Positions 29,896 through 38,841 of a stretch of 64,000 bases of DNA are shown piece by piece. The stretch lies in assembly GCF_003474435.1 (NCBI RefSeq), contig NZ_QRNF01000018.1:1-64000 (forward strand), written 5' to 3'. The position numbers were made by a program, and so were the translations under genes. Every line of letters starts with the position of its first letter. Within the stretch, counting starts at the first letter, position 1. The DNA comes from Ruminococcus sp. AF46-10NS. Lineage in GTDB: Bacteria; Bacillota; Clostridia; Lachnospirales; Lachnospiraceae. The notes beneath the pieces were generated by a model. That model worked only from the letters and a program-made list of their open reading frames with translations, was not told the origin of the DNA and made no database searches.

Positions 29896-30750
29896 TCAGG
29901 AAAGCGGATGAAGATTCTTAAGTGAAATATCAAGAATCGGTGCGGAATGTGTTAATACACCACTTGATACATAGTCTACACCAACATCCCTGATCTTTGC
30001 AATATTTTCTTTTGTAACATTTCCGGAACATTCTGTTTTCGCTCTTCCGTCAATGAGTTTTACTGCTTCTTTCATTATTTCCGGAGTCATATTGTCAAGC
30101 ATGATGATATCTGCTCCAGCCTCAACAGCTTCTTTTACCTGAGCAAGAGTTTCCACCTCAACTTCGATCTTGCGGACAAAAGGAGCGTACTCCTGTGCCA
30201 TTTTTACAGCATTTGTAACGCTTCCTGCCGCTCCGATGTGATTGTCTTTCAGCAGAACTCCATCAGAAAGATTATATCTGTGGTTCTGTCCGCCGCCTAC
30301 GCGAACTGCATATTTCTCAAAAATACGCATATTCGGCGTTGTTTTTCTGGTATCCAGTAAAGTGATCCCCGTTCCCTCAAGAAGAGACGCAACAGAATGT
30401 GTGTAAGTTGCGATTCCGCTCATTCTCTGCAGATAATTCAGTGCCACACGCTCGCCGGAAAGAAGCACGCGGATATCTCCGGTAACTTTTCCCATTTTCT
30501 GGCCTTTTTTTACTTCATCACCGTCTTTACAGAACAGCTCTACTTTTGTATCAGCATCCAGAAGCGTAAATACACGGCTGAAGATTTCCAGTCCCGCAAT
30601 GATTCCATCCTCTTTACAGATCAGGTCTACCTCTCCCGGAACTGCTTCTTTCATAACAGAGTTTGTGGTAACGTCTTCGCTTGAAATATCTTCTTTTAAA
30701 GCCTCCAGGATCAGATGATCTACCTGGAGTGTCATTGTAATTTTATTCAT
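29896..30750 (-). CDS. nadC: Nicotinate-nucleotide pyrophosphorylase (carboxylating)
   Basis: A 284-residue NadC that converts quinolinate and PRPP to nicotinate mononucleotide. LLDTRKTTPNMRIFEKYAVRVGGGQNHRYNLSDGVLLKDNH and IMLDNMTPE are signature segments, with the active-site Arg, Lys and His residues present. Length is normal. It follows nadB after about 100 bases. Confidence 0.96.
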   Translation of the reverse strand: MNKITMTLQVDHLILEALKEDISSEDVTTNSVMKEAVPGEVDLICKEDGIIAGLEIFSRVFTLLDADTKVELFCKDGDEVKKGQKMGKVTGDIRVLLSGERVALNYLQRMSGIATYTHSVASLLEGTGITLLDTRKTTPNMRIFEKYAVRVGGGQNHRYNLSDGVLLKDNHIGAAGSVTNAVKMAQEYAPFVRKIEVEVETLAQVKEAVEAGADIIMLDNMTPEIMKEAVKLIDGRAKTECSGNVTKENIAKIRDVGVDYVSSGVLTHSAPILDISLKNLHPLS

Positions 30751-30852
30751 TTTACAATACCTTCTCTTTCCTAATTATCATAGCAGCCCTGTTCTCCGAA
30801 GCAAGGCTGCTCCCTTCTTTCATAATACGCATATTTATATTGCAGGCTGCAT

Positions 30853-32112
30853 TCACGCCGCACCTGCAGCACTTTTCTTTTCTGTGGAAATTGCTTTCGC
30901 CGCGCGTTTTGCAAACACAAGGCTTTCCAGCAGGGAATTACTTGCCAGCCTGTTTGCTCCATGTACACCGTTGCAGCTGGTCTCTCCCACTGCATAAAGC
31001 CGGTCCATACTGGTCTTGCTGTCAGAATCCACCCAGATTCCTCCCATGAAATAATGCTGAGCAGGAACAACAGGGATACATTCCTTTGTCACATCATAGC
31101 CTTCTTCCAGACATCTCTGATAAATATTCGGAAAATGATTCAGGATCGTATCTTTATCAATATTCTCCATGGAAAGCCATACGTGATCTGTTCCTTCTTT
31201 TTTCATTTCTTCCCGGATCGCATTTGTTACTACATCTCTTGGAAGAAGTTCATTGACAAAGCGCTCTTTTTTGTTGTTATAAAGTACTGCGCCTTCTCCG
31301 CGGACTGACTCTGAGATCAGAAATCTTCGGCCTGGTCTCTTGGAGTACAGCGTTGTCGGATGGATCTGCACATAATCCAGATGTTCCAGACGCACATTAT
31401 GTTTTTTCGCAATATCAAGGGCGTCACCTGTGAGATGTGGATAGTTGGTGGAATGCTCATATCTTCCTCCGATTCCGCCACTTGCCAGGATTGTATCCTG
31501 TGCATAGATTTCTACCTGGATCTCTCCACCTGGCTGGATTTCCTCCTGGATCTTCACAGCATTTCCAGCTTCCATTGCTTTCAGACGATCTCTGTTACCT
31601 TCCGCGGAAACAGCCTTTAAGCCCGCACATTTGTCGTTTTCCACAAGAATATCCTGCATGGTAGTATATTCCAGAATTGTTACATTATCAAGCTTTAACA
31701 CCTGCTGGAGAAGCTTTTCGGAAATTTCTTTTCCTGTGATATCTTCATGATAAAGGATCCTCGGCCTGGAATGTGCGCCTTCTCTTGTATAGGCAAAATC
31801 ATCTCCATCCATCTTGAAATCCACACCATATCCAACAAGGTCATTAATGATGTCCCTGGAACCTCGGATCATAATGTCAACGGATTCTTTTCTGTTTTCG
31901 TAATGTCCTGCCTTCATGGTATCTTCAAAATAACTGTCGTAATCATTTTCATCACGGAGCACGCAGATTCCACCCTGCGCCAGGAAAGAATCACTGCTTC
32001 TCATATCCTCTTTTGTGATGATCACGATCTTTTTATCCCGCGGAAGTTTCAGCGCGCTGAACATTCCTGCAACACCTGTTCCGACGATCACTACATCTGT
32101 TTTAATTTTCAT
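30853..32112 (-). CDS. nadB: L-aspartate oxidase
   Basis: A 419-residue flavoprotein that oxidises L-aspartate to iminoaspartate. The FAD site is VIVGTGVAGMFSALKL (about 9-24). SFLAQGGICV, EGAHSRPRI and the C-terminal ANRLASNSLLESLVFAKRAA match NadB/succinate dehydrogenase flavoproteins. It is shorter than the roughly 530-residue proteobacterial enzyme because the C-terminal helical domain is missing, as is common in clostridia. It starts 24 bases after the nadA stop. Confidence 0.94.
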   Translation of the reverse strand: MKIKTDVVIVGTGVAGMFSALKLPRDKKIVIITKEDMRSSDSFLAQGGICVLRDENDYDSYFEDTMKAGHYENRKESVDIMIRGSRDIINDLVGYGVDFKMDGDDFAYTREGAHSRPRILYHEDITGKEISEKLLQQVLKLDNVTILEYTTMQDILVENDKCAGLKAVSAEGNRDRLKAMEAGNAVKIQEEIQPGGEIQVEIYAQDTILASGGIGGRYEHSTNYPHLTGDALDIAKKHNVRLEHLDYVQIHPTTLYSKRPGRRFLISESVRGEGAVLYNNKKERFVNELLPRDVVTNAIREEMKKEGTDHVWLSMENIDKDTILNHFPNIYQRCLEEGYDVTKECIPVVPAQHYFMGGIWVDSDSKTSMDRLYAVGETSCNGVHGANRLASNSLLESLVFAKRAAKAISTEKKSAAGAA

Positions 32113-32136
32113 TGCATTTCGCCTCTCTGTCTCTGT

Positions 32137-33042
32137 CTATTTTGCCAGTTCCAGCATCCGTTCCAGCGGTTTCTTTGCTTTTTCACGAGTCTCATCTGTT
32201 ACATGCACTTCATTCTCTCCTGTTTTCAGAACATGGAGAACTTTTTCCAGAAGTACTTTTTTCATGTTTTTGCAGACCGGAACCGTTTCTGTGAAGTAGA
32301 ATTTTTTATCCGGGCAGGTGGTTTCCAGCTTGTACTGAACGCCGCATTCTGTGCAGATGATAAATTCTTTGTTATCGCTTTCCTGCGCATATTTAATGAT
32401 CCCGGATGTGCTTCCGATATAATCAGCCTGTTTCAAAACTGTCTGCGGACATTCCGGATGAGCCAGAACCAGTGCATCCGGATGGTCCTCTTTCGCTTTT
32501 TTTACTTCTTCCGGATCCATAAATTCGTGGACAATGCAGAATCCTTCATTATAAATAAAATTTTTCTCAGGAACCTGCTCCGCAATAAAGTGTGCAAGAT
32601 TTCTGTCCGGAATAAAAAAGATATTTTTGTTCGGAAGTGCCTTCACGATCTTTACTGCATTTGCGGAAGTAACACATACATCTGAAAGTTCTTTCAATGC
32701 TGCTGTGGAATTGATGTAACAGACAACTGCTACATCGTCATATTCTTCACGCACTTTGCGGATGCCTTCCTCTGTTGCCATATGAGCCATCGGACAATCT
32801 GCATCCATTGCAGGCATCAGAACGGTTTTGTCCGGACTTAATATCTTTGCGCTCTCTCCCATAAATCCTACGCCGCAGAACACGATGGTCTTCTCTTTCG
32901 CACTGGCTGCGATCTTGCTCAGATAAAAGGAATCTCCTATATAATCAGCTACATCCTGTACTTCGGGACGCACGTAGTAGTGTGCAAGGATGATGGCATC
33001 TTTTTCTTTTTTTAATTTCTGGATTTCTTCTGCAACTGTCAT
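32137..33042 (-). CDS. nadA: Quinolinate synthase A
   Basis: A 301-residue NadA that condenses iminoaspartate with dihydroxyacetone phosphate. It starts VAEEIQKLKKEKDAIILAHYYVRPEVQDVADYIGDS. LAHPECP and ECGVQYKLETTCPDKKF supply conserved positions, including cysteines for the oxygen-sensitive 4Fe-4S cluster, together with the earlier FCGVGFMGESAKIL. It is the first gene of the NAD operon, with a promoter at 33165-33193. Confidence 0.95.
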   Translation of the reverse strand: MTVAEEIQKLKKEKDAIILAHYYVRPEVQDVADYIGDSFYLSKIAASAKEKTIVFCGVGFMGESAKILSPDKTVLMPAMDADCPMAHMATEEGIRKVREEYDDVAVVCYINSTAALKELSDVCVTSANAVKIVKALPNKNIFFIPDRNLAHFIAEQVPEKNFIYNEGFCIVHEFMDPEEVKKAKEDHPDALVLAHPECPQTVLKQADYIGSTSGIIKYAQESDNKEFIICTECGVQYKLETTCPDKKFYFTETVPVCKNMKKVLLEKVLHVLKTGENEVHVTDETREKAKKPLERMLELAK

Positions 33043-33164
33043 TATCTTTCACCTTTCCTGCAGGTTTTTTTCGAATTCCTGCTTTTGCTTTCTGGTCTTT
33101 ATTATGCAGATGCTTCTGATCTGCTTTTTTTATTATCATGTAGCTTTTTCAAAACATCTTACAC

Positions 33165-33193
33165 ATAATACCACAGTCCTTTACATGTGACAA
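33165..33193 (-). promoter_or_regulatory. Promoter of nadA-nadB-nadC, with possible NiaR site
   Basis: TTGTCA (33188-33193), a 17-bp spacer and TATTAT (33165-33170) on the minus strand. The sequence CTGTCTTGTCACATG spans the -35 box and is a plausible place for NiaR to bind; the operator itself is inferred from position only. Confidence 0.6.
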
Positions 33194-33297
33194 GACAGTT
33201 GTTTGATATATGTAAAGTTTTTGTAAAAAAGGCAGCAAAAAACACGGTTTCCACAATGAAACTTTCATCCTGGAAACCGTGTTCCTGTACGCATTCA

Positions 33298-34218
33298 TTA
33301 TTTACCCAGCAGTTCTCTTTCAATCCGCTCTCTTGCTTCCGGTGCCTGTTTATCCATCTTCTCAGGGAATCCAAACATGGAAACGCAGGCAATATTATCG
33401 CCGCCGGCTTTCGGCGCATCTGGTTTCAACTGCTTGTTGGCGAAATCCATTTTTCTCAATGTCTCAAAAATTCCATCAAAATCCACATCTCCTTCACCCA
33501 TAGCCAAATGCTGATGTACAGTCACATCTGCTTTTCCACGTCCATTAAGCCACGGTGGATTCAGAATATATCTGCAGTCCATAGTCTGGTTAAAAGTATC
33601 TGCAAAGAGCACATGTGTCAGCTCATCGCCTGCATATTTCAGCATGGAACGCACATCACCTTTTCCTTCATCATAGAAGAATCCATGCGGAGAAGAATAT
33701 ACGTATCCAAGGTTCGGAGAACGGAACGATTTCACCATATCACAGGTCTCATTATTCAGCTCGCAAAAATCATACGGATGGGACTGGATTTCCACGCGGA
33801 TGCCCTCACGCTCAATCAGCGGAAGCAGCTCTTCCATGGATTTAAACCACATACCATTGCAGATCTCCTGCTGGTTCGGATCACCGGAAAGCTCTGTATT
33901 GATAACTTTTACGCCCATATCTCCTGCGATCTGTATCATACGCTTCCAGTTTGCAACCGCAAACTGCCTCTGTTCCTCTGTCGGACCGGACCAACGGTAT
34001 ACTACGATAAAAGAAGAAATCTCTACACCGGTTTCCCTCAAAGCCTGTCTGTATTCCTCCTCACACTCTTTCGAAAACAGCGGATGCTTATAGAATGGAT
34101 TGATTCTCGGATGAGGAGACTGTTCAATATATTTGTACCCCCAATCTGCAACCTGATGAACCATACGGTTGATATCCATCTGCTTTGCAAGAACATCTAC
34201 GTCAAATGCGATCTTCAT
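33298..34218 (-). CDS. Sugar phosphate isomerase/epimerase-type TIM-barrel protein
   Basis: A 306-residue xylose-isomerase-like (AP_endonuc_2) barrel. Possible metal ligands lie in NTELSGDP, VEIQSHPYDF and HVLFADTFNQ, and the C-terminal half carries HQHLAMGEGDVDFDGIFETLRKM. Related proteins include IolE/IolI of inositol breakdown and other ketose epimerases. The ATG overlaps the stop of the transporter gene (ATGA), so it is the fourth gene of the operon starting at 38408. The exact reaction cannot be read from the sequence. Confidence 0.8.
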   Translation of the reverse strand: MKIAFDVDVLAKQMDINRMVHQVADWGYKYIEQSPHPRINPFYKHPLFSKECEEEYRQALRETGVEISSFIVVYRWSGPTEEQRQFAVANWKRMIQIAGDMGVKVINTELSGDPNQQEICNGMWFKSMEELLPLIEREGIRVEIQSHPYDFCELNNETCDMVKSFRSPNLGYVYSSPHGFFYDEGKGDVRSMLKYAGDELTHVLFADTFNQTMDCRYILNPPWLNGRGKADVTVHQHLAMGEGDVDFDGIFETLRKMDFANKQLKPDAPKAGGDNIACVSMFGFPEKMDKQAPEARERIERELLGK

Positions 34219-36323
34219 GATATATTCCCTCCTTTTTCCTCTTCTTTATTCCGGATATAATCCAGGATCAGACCTGCAGCTCCGGCCGCTCCTGTTTTGG
34301 ATACATTGATCACCATATCATAATAATGGGGATCGTCTCTGCGGATTCCGGTAAACTTCTCATAGTATTCATTTCGGATCTGATCACGTTTTTTCAGCTC
34401 TCCAAGAGACTGACCTTTATAATATTCCTGTCCCTCTTTTTCCCGGTAATCATCATCTGCAGAAACGAAAAAGCTGTATGTATGCGGCTCTCCACGAAGC
34501 ACATAGTTGGCACATCTTCCCAGGAATACACCTGGCCTTCTCTCAGAAAGCTCACGGATGATCCGACTCTGCACTTCAAACATCTGAACACCTGTATAAT
34601 CTGCTGCCGCACCTGCCGATGAATGTCCATACGGGGAAAACGTAAGCTCAGAATCCTCATAATTGTAAGAATCCAGATACTGCTTTACGCTTTCCAGATC
34701 TGCTTTCTCCATACCGAACTTTTCTGCCATAAGACAAATGATCTGGCGGTCATAAACCTTGCAGTCCAGTGCTTTTGCAACATCCTCGGCAATCTTTCTT
34801 CCACTGCTGCCATACAGTCTTCCAATTGCCACGTTGATCCGGTTTCCGGAAGCTTCCGGTAATGGCATGGACTGGATCTCGCCCTGTACAGATGCAGTTT
34901 TTTCTCCAGCTTCTCTCTGGATCAGCTCTCTCATCATCCTGTCATAAACTTTATCCAACTGATAGCAGGCTGCGATCCCAAACATCACCACCCAGATTGC
35001 TATCGGAACATACAGATAAAATCCCTTGATCACACGGATGGCTTCAGCCGACTGCTCCGCTGCTGTTGCCTTTGTTCCATCAAAATATGCTGCAGAAAGA
35101 ATTCCTCCCATAATAGCAGAAGTCAGTCCTGAACCTGCTTTCTGGCCCATGCTCATAGATGAAAACATCAGACCCTCCACACGCTTGCCTGTTTTCCACT
35201 GGCCATACTCAATGGCATCACTTGGAAGAGAATACTGCACGCCATAAAACGGTGCGATTCCGATTCCTCTCATAATACAGGTTACAACGCCAAGAGAAAC
35301 GCTGGTAATATTCATCAGAAACAGAAGCTGTCCTGCAACCCCCAGGATACAGCCAGCACAGATGAGATTTCTTTTTCCATAGCGCGGAAGCACCTTCGGC
35401 AGAAGGGCAATTCCTGCCACAGTTGCCAGTTTCTCCGCTGCGGAAAGAGGCATGACGAGGTCTACATTTCCAAGTACATACTGACAATAATAGGTAAGAT
35501 CCGTTCCGATAATGATCTGATATGCGGTATAAAAGATCATCAGCCCCAGAGCAATGAGAAAATACCGGTTAGTAACAGTTGCTTTAAATGCTTCCGCAAA
35601 AGGAATATCTTCCTTTTCCTGTTTTGCTGCTGAAACACGCTCTGTACAGACCATGTAAGTATTCACAAGTACACCGACAGAAATGATCGCATAGCCAGCA
35701 GTTACCAGGATCCAGGCCATCTGCTGATTGCCTGTAATATTTGCCACGATATTGATCAGCGGCAGCGTAAACGCAGTAATGATCATACTTGCCGTAATAG
35801 ACAATACCATGCGAATATTGCAGATCACATCACGCTCACGGCGGTCACGGCTCATCAGAGATCCCAGTGCATGGAATGGCTGGCTGATAGCAGTGTATAC
35901 AACCGTATTCATGATATTATAGGTAACAAAAGCATAGATGATCTTTCCCATATTTCCTATCGGCGGCATGGTGAACAGAAGCACCGCTGCCAGCGCATAG
36001 GGAACCGCAAGTCTTAAGATCCAGATCCTGGCTTTTCCATACCTGGAATGAGTCCGGTCGATAATAGTTCCCATCAGCACATCTGAAAATCCGTCAAAAA
36101 CACGGGACAAAAGCATGATCATTCCTACTGCACCTGCTGATATTCCAACAACATTGGTATAAAAATAGATCAGCAGTGTTGTAGTCATGGTATACATCAA
36201 GGTCAGTGCCGGATCGCCAAAGCAATATGCCAGTTTTTCCGACAACGGAACCTTGATGAATTCATTCAAGTCTTTCCCCTTCTGCTTATAATTCAACAAT
36301 TCAGGGATTCCCTTACCAGCCAT
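34215..36323 (-). CDS. GPH-family sugar:cation symporter fused to a cytidylate-kinase-like domain
   Basis: A 702-residue fusion in a single frame. Residues 20-470 are a twelve-helix glycoside-pentoside-hexuronide symporter (YCFGDPALTLMYT, GFSDVLMGTIIDRTHSRYGKARIWIL). Residues about 500-695 match the Cytidylate_kin2 family: INVAIGRLYGSSGRKIAEDVAKAL (P-loop region), KVYDRQII, RPGVFLGRCANYVL, then a C-terminal lid with RRDDPHYYDMVIN. Stand-alone copies of this kinase-like domain are common in Lachnospiraceae, but a symporter fusion is unusual. The domain may phosphorylate or sense a nucleotide at the inner membrane face (inference). Confidence 0.85.
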   Translation of the reverse strand: MAGKGIPELLNYKQKGKDLNEFIKVPLSEKLAYCFGDPALTLMYTMTTTLLIYFYTNVVGISAGAVGMIMLLSRVFDGFSDVLMGTIIDRTHSRYGKARIWILRLAVPYALAAVLLFTMPPIGNMGKIIYAFVTYNIMNTVVYTAISQPFHALGSLMSRDRRERDVICNIRMVLSITASMIITAFTLPLINIVANITGNQQMAWILVTAGYAIISVGVLVNTYMVCTERVSAAKQEKEDIPFAEAFKATVTNRYFLIALGLMIFYTAYQIIIGTDLTYYCQYVLGNVDLVMPLSAAEKLATVAGIALLPKVLPRYGKRNLICAGCILGVAGQLLFLMNITSVSLGVVTCIMRGIGIAPFYGVQYSLPSDAIEYGQWKTGKRVEGLMFSSMSMGQKAGSGLTSAIMGGILSAAYFDGTKATAAEQSAEAIRVIKGFYLYVPIAIWVVMFGIAACYQLDKVYDRMMRELIQREAGEKTASVQGEIQSMPLPEASGNRINVAIGRLYGSSGRKIAEDVAKALDCKVYDRQIICLMAEKFGMEKADLESVKQYLDSYNYEDSELTFSPYGHSSAGAAADYTGVQMFEVQSRIIRELSERRPGVFLGRCANYVLRGEPHTYSFFVSADDDYREKEGQEYYKGQSLGELKKRDQIRNEYYEKFTGIRRDDPHYYDMVINVSKTGAAGAAGLILDYIRNKEEEKGGNIS

Positions 36324-36368
36324 AGTATCTACCTCCTATCGGTTTAAGGTCGGACCTTTCTGAATGAA

Positions 36369-37202
36369 TTATCCGAAATATTTCTGCACAAAGTCTCTGG
36401 TAACTTCCGCAGCCTTTTTCACGTTGTCCTCATGGCTCATTGCATAGTATTCCGGACGGAACTCTTCGATAGTGCATACACCGTCAAAGCCAATCTCCTT
36501 CAGTGCTGCTGCGATTCCCGCATGATCCACAACACCTTCACCCGGCCACAGTCTCTTATCGTCTCCACAGGAGCCAAGAGGAAGATCCTCACAGTCATTT
36601 AAATGGTATGCAAAAATCTTCCTGCCATCTGCTGCTTTTAAATCTTCCAGGCGTGAACACATCTCATGGAAATGGAAAGTGTCCACAGTAATGCCTACAT
36701 TATCTCTGTCCACTGCTTTTACTACATCATAAGCTGTCCCAAACTGGTTGATGGAGCAGTTCGGTGCACCACAGAACTCCAGAGAGATCTTCATCTCAGA
36801 GCCCACTTTGTCAGAAAGATAACGAAGACGTGCAACTGCTTCTTCTTTAATCTCACTTACAGATTTATCTTTTACATCAAAACTTGGAACTGTGATCAGC
36901 ATTTTCATTCCGATAGCTTCGGAAACCTTCAGAATAAAATTAACTTCGTCGTCAATCTCTTTTTCCCCTGCCTCATCTCTCTGGTTAAAGAAGATCAGAG
37001 TGTTATATGCCCATGGTTTCAGATGATGGTTCTTAAACCAGTCTGCCATTTCCTCTAGTGTATGCTCTTTAAGATAATCCTTTACACAATCAAAGCGGAT
37101 CTCAATATAATCAAAGCCATATTTCTCACACATCTCCAGGTCTGCCATAAGAGACTGTCCTTTACATTCCAGTGCAGTTGCTTCATTAAATCCTAATTTC
37201 AT
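36369..37202 (-). CDS. Sugar phosphate isomerase/epimerase (IolE/IolI-like)
   Basis: About 277 residues with the AP_endonuc_2 TIM-barrel pattern: MKLGFNEATALECKG, GFDYIEIRFDCV, SLEFCGAPNC, VGITVDTFHFHEM, AYHLNDCEDLPLG and CTIEEFRPEYY. Acidic and His metal ligands lie at the usual strand ends. The open frame extends to 37373, but GGAGG nine bases before the ATG at 37202 fixes the start. The neighbouring dehydrogenase suggests a step in inositol or rare-sugar breakdown. Confidence 0.85.
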   Translation of the reverse strand: MKLGFNEATALECKGQSLMADLEMCEKYGFDYIEIRFDCVKDYLKEHTLEEMADWFKNHHLKPWAYNTLIFFNQRDEAGEKEIDDEVNFILKVSEAIGMKMLITVPSFDVKDKSVSEIKEEAVARLRYLSDKVGSEMKISLEFCGAPNCSINQFGTAYDVVKAVDRDNVGITVDTFHFHEMCSRLEDLKAADGRKIFAYHLNDCEDLPLGSCGDDKRLWPGEGVVDHAGIAAALKEIGFDGVCTIEEFRPEYYAMSHEDNVKKAAEVTRDFVQKYFG

Positions 37203-37403
37203 CTTCAATACCCTCCATATATTTTTACTTTTCAGTCGATTATTCTGATCGATCTCACCGGAGGATTTCCGCTGCAGCTTCTGTAAAACCGTAGCGGAAT
37301 CGGACTCTGCCGGTGACTGCCGCCGCAGGCACATTGGGAAAGCCTGCGACAATAAGCTGGTATGATAACTCACACTTGATGAGGTGGAGTTCGTAATATA
37401 TAT

Positions 37404-38408
37404 TTATTTATAAAATTCCGGCTTCTCAACTGCTGTGACGATCTTCTCGATCTGACCGGTTTCCTGTGCTTTTACAAGAGCATCTGCAGTGATCGCTGCC
37501 AGGTATCCATCCCATGCATTCGGTCCTGTGATTACTCCTGCCTCTGCGTTGTCAACCCAGTCCTGAACTTCTTTATCATAAGCGTCTTTAAATCTTACGA
37601 AGCAGTCTGTGTCAATGGCACTGGATACTGCTGCATTTTTACGGATAGACGGATAAGCCGGCTGTGCCATTTTCAGCGCGCCATCCTCACATACAACTTC
37701 ACAGTTGATGTCATATCCGAACTTGCAGTTTACAAATACTTCCACATCAATGCAAACGCCTTTTTTTGTACGGAGCATCATGATCTGCGGATCTTTCAGT
37801 TCGGAGTGAGAATATTTTGTCACTCTTGGCATTACTACCTGTGCGGATTCATACTCGTCATCTACAAGCCAGTGAAGAACATCGATCTCATGTATTGCGG
37901 TATCGTGCACAGCCATCGGTGTATTATAATTGGTTCCTACCTCCGGATTTCTGTGTGTACAGTGAAGGATCAGCGGCTCGCCGTATTCACCGGTTGCAAG
38001 TGCCTCCTTGATCTGCTGATATCCCTTATCATAACGTCTCATAAATCCGAGCTGGATAAGGTGTTTGCCGGCTGCCTCCTCTGCCTTTACCACTTTCAGA
38101 CAGTCCTCAGCAGTTGTACATAATGGTTTCTCACAGAAAATTCTCTTGCCGGCCTCGATTGCCTGAAGAAGGGAATCTACATGTGCAAAGCCCGGAGATA
38201 CGATAAATACTGCATCTACGCTCTCTGCATTAATGAGTTCCTTACTGTCTGCATAAACTTTTGCTCCGCAGATCTGGGCTGCTTTCCTTGCACTTTCCTC
38301 AAATACATCTGAAACAGCTACCACTTCCGCTCCCTGGATTTTCTCTGTCAGTCTTCTGATATGATCTCTTCCCATTCCGCCGCATCCGATAACTCCAACT
38401 CTTAACAT
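37404..38408 (-). CDS. Inositol 2-dehydrogenase-like oxidoreductase (Gfo/Idh/MocA family)
   Basis: A 334-residue NAD(P)-dependent dehydrogenase. The Rossmann motif GVIGCGGMGRDHIRRL (about 5-20), EKPLCTT (catalytic Lys) and DTAIHEIDVLHWL (catalytic His/Asp) resemble myo-inositol 2-dehydrogenase IolG, and the length fits. It is first in the operon with two TIM-barrel isomerases and a symporter. Two LacI-like operator repeats lie upstream. The substrate could also be scyllo-inositol or another polyol. Confidence 0.85.
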   Translation of the reverse strand: MLRVGVIGCGGMGRDHIRRLTEKIQGAEVVAVSDVFEESARKAAQICGAKVYADSKELINAESVDAVFIVSPGFAHVDSLLQAIEAGKRIFCEKPLCTTAEDCLKVVKAEEAAGKHLIQLGFMRRYDKGYQQIKEALATGEYGEPLILHCTHRNPEVGTNYNTPMAVHDTAIHEIDVLHWLVDDEYESAQVVMPRVTKYSHSELKDPQIMMLRTKKGVCIDVEVFVNCKFGYDINCEVVCEDGALKMAQPAYPSIRKNAAVSSAIDTDCFVRFKDAYDKEVQDWVDNAEAGVITGPNAWDGYLAAITADALVKAQETGQIEKIVTAVEKPEFYK

Positions 38409-38475
38409 TTTAAATTCCTCCGTTCATTTTATTATTTTGTTTGTTTTTCTGTTCTGTTCTTGATGATGCTATATT

Positions 38476-38504
38476 ATCATTTTGTGCACGTGAACGCAAT
38501 ATCC
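38476..38504 (-). promoter_or_regulatory. Promoter and LacI-like operator of the inositol-type operon
   Basis: On the minus strand TTGCGT, a 17-bp spacer and TAATAT form a promoter. The -35 lies in the imperfect palindrome TTGTGCACGTGAACGCAA (38482-38499), which a repressor would occlude. Confidence 0.55.
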
Positions 38505-38669
38505 TTTTTGTACAAATTTTCTGATTCAATTTTATGCGTTTTCACAATTCGTTACTTGATTTACAATTTTCTGTTGATTTTTCAAGAGTTTTTAGATGTT
38601 TTTTAATTATACAGCTAACGGCAAGTGCTATCTTCCCTGTTCTTTGTGTTAATTATGTAACATTTTGAT

Positions 38670-38687
38670 GTGTGCACCAGAACGCAC
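38670..38687. promoter_or_regulatory. Second copy of the LacI-like operator
   Basis: GTGTGCACCAGAACGCAC matches the operator at 38482-38499 in 14 of 18 positions and lies 188 bp from it, a spacing compatible with looping. The 433-bp gap between the dehydrogenase gene and metY otherwise holds only A/T-rich sequence and the two promoters. Confidence 0.5.
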
Positions 38688-38733
38688 TTCTTTCTTTTCC
38701 CTTATACCCTACTATAGTTTACGGAGAATATTG

Positions 38734-38762
38734 TTGTGTTTTCACACATAAAGAGTTATAAT
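38734..38762 (+). promoter_or_regulatory. Promoter of metY
   Basis: TTGTGT (38734-38739), a 17-bp spacer and TATAAT (38757-38762). No SAM riboswitch or T-box fits in the roughly 70-base leader. Confidence 0.65.
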
Positions 38763-38841
38763 CGTAGATAGATTTATAAAAAATGAACAAGAGCATTTCA
38801 TTTTCTACGGAAATAAGATGTTTCAGAAAGGAATTACCCCT

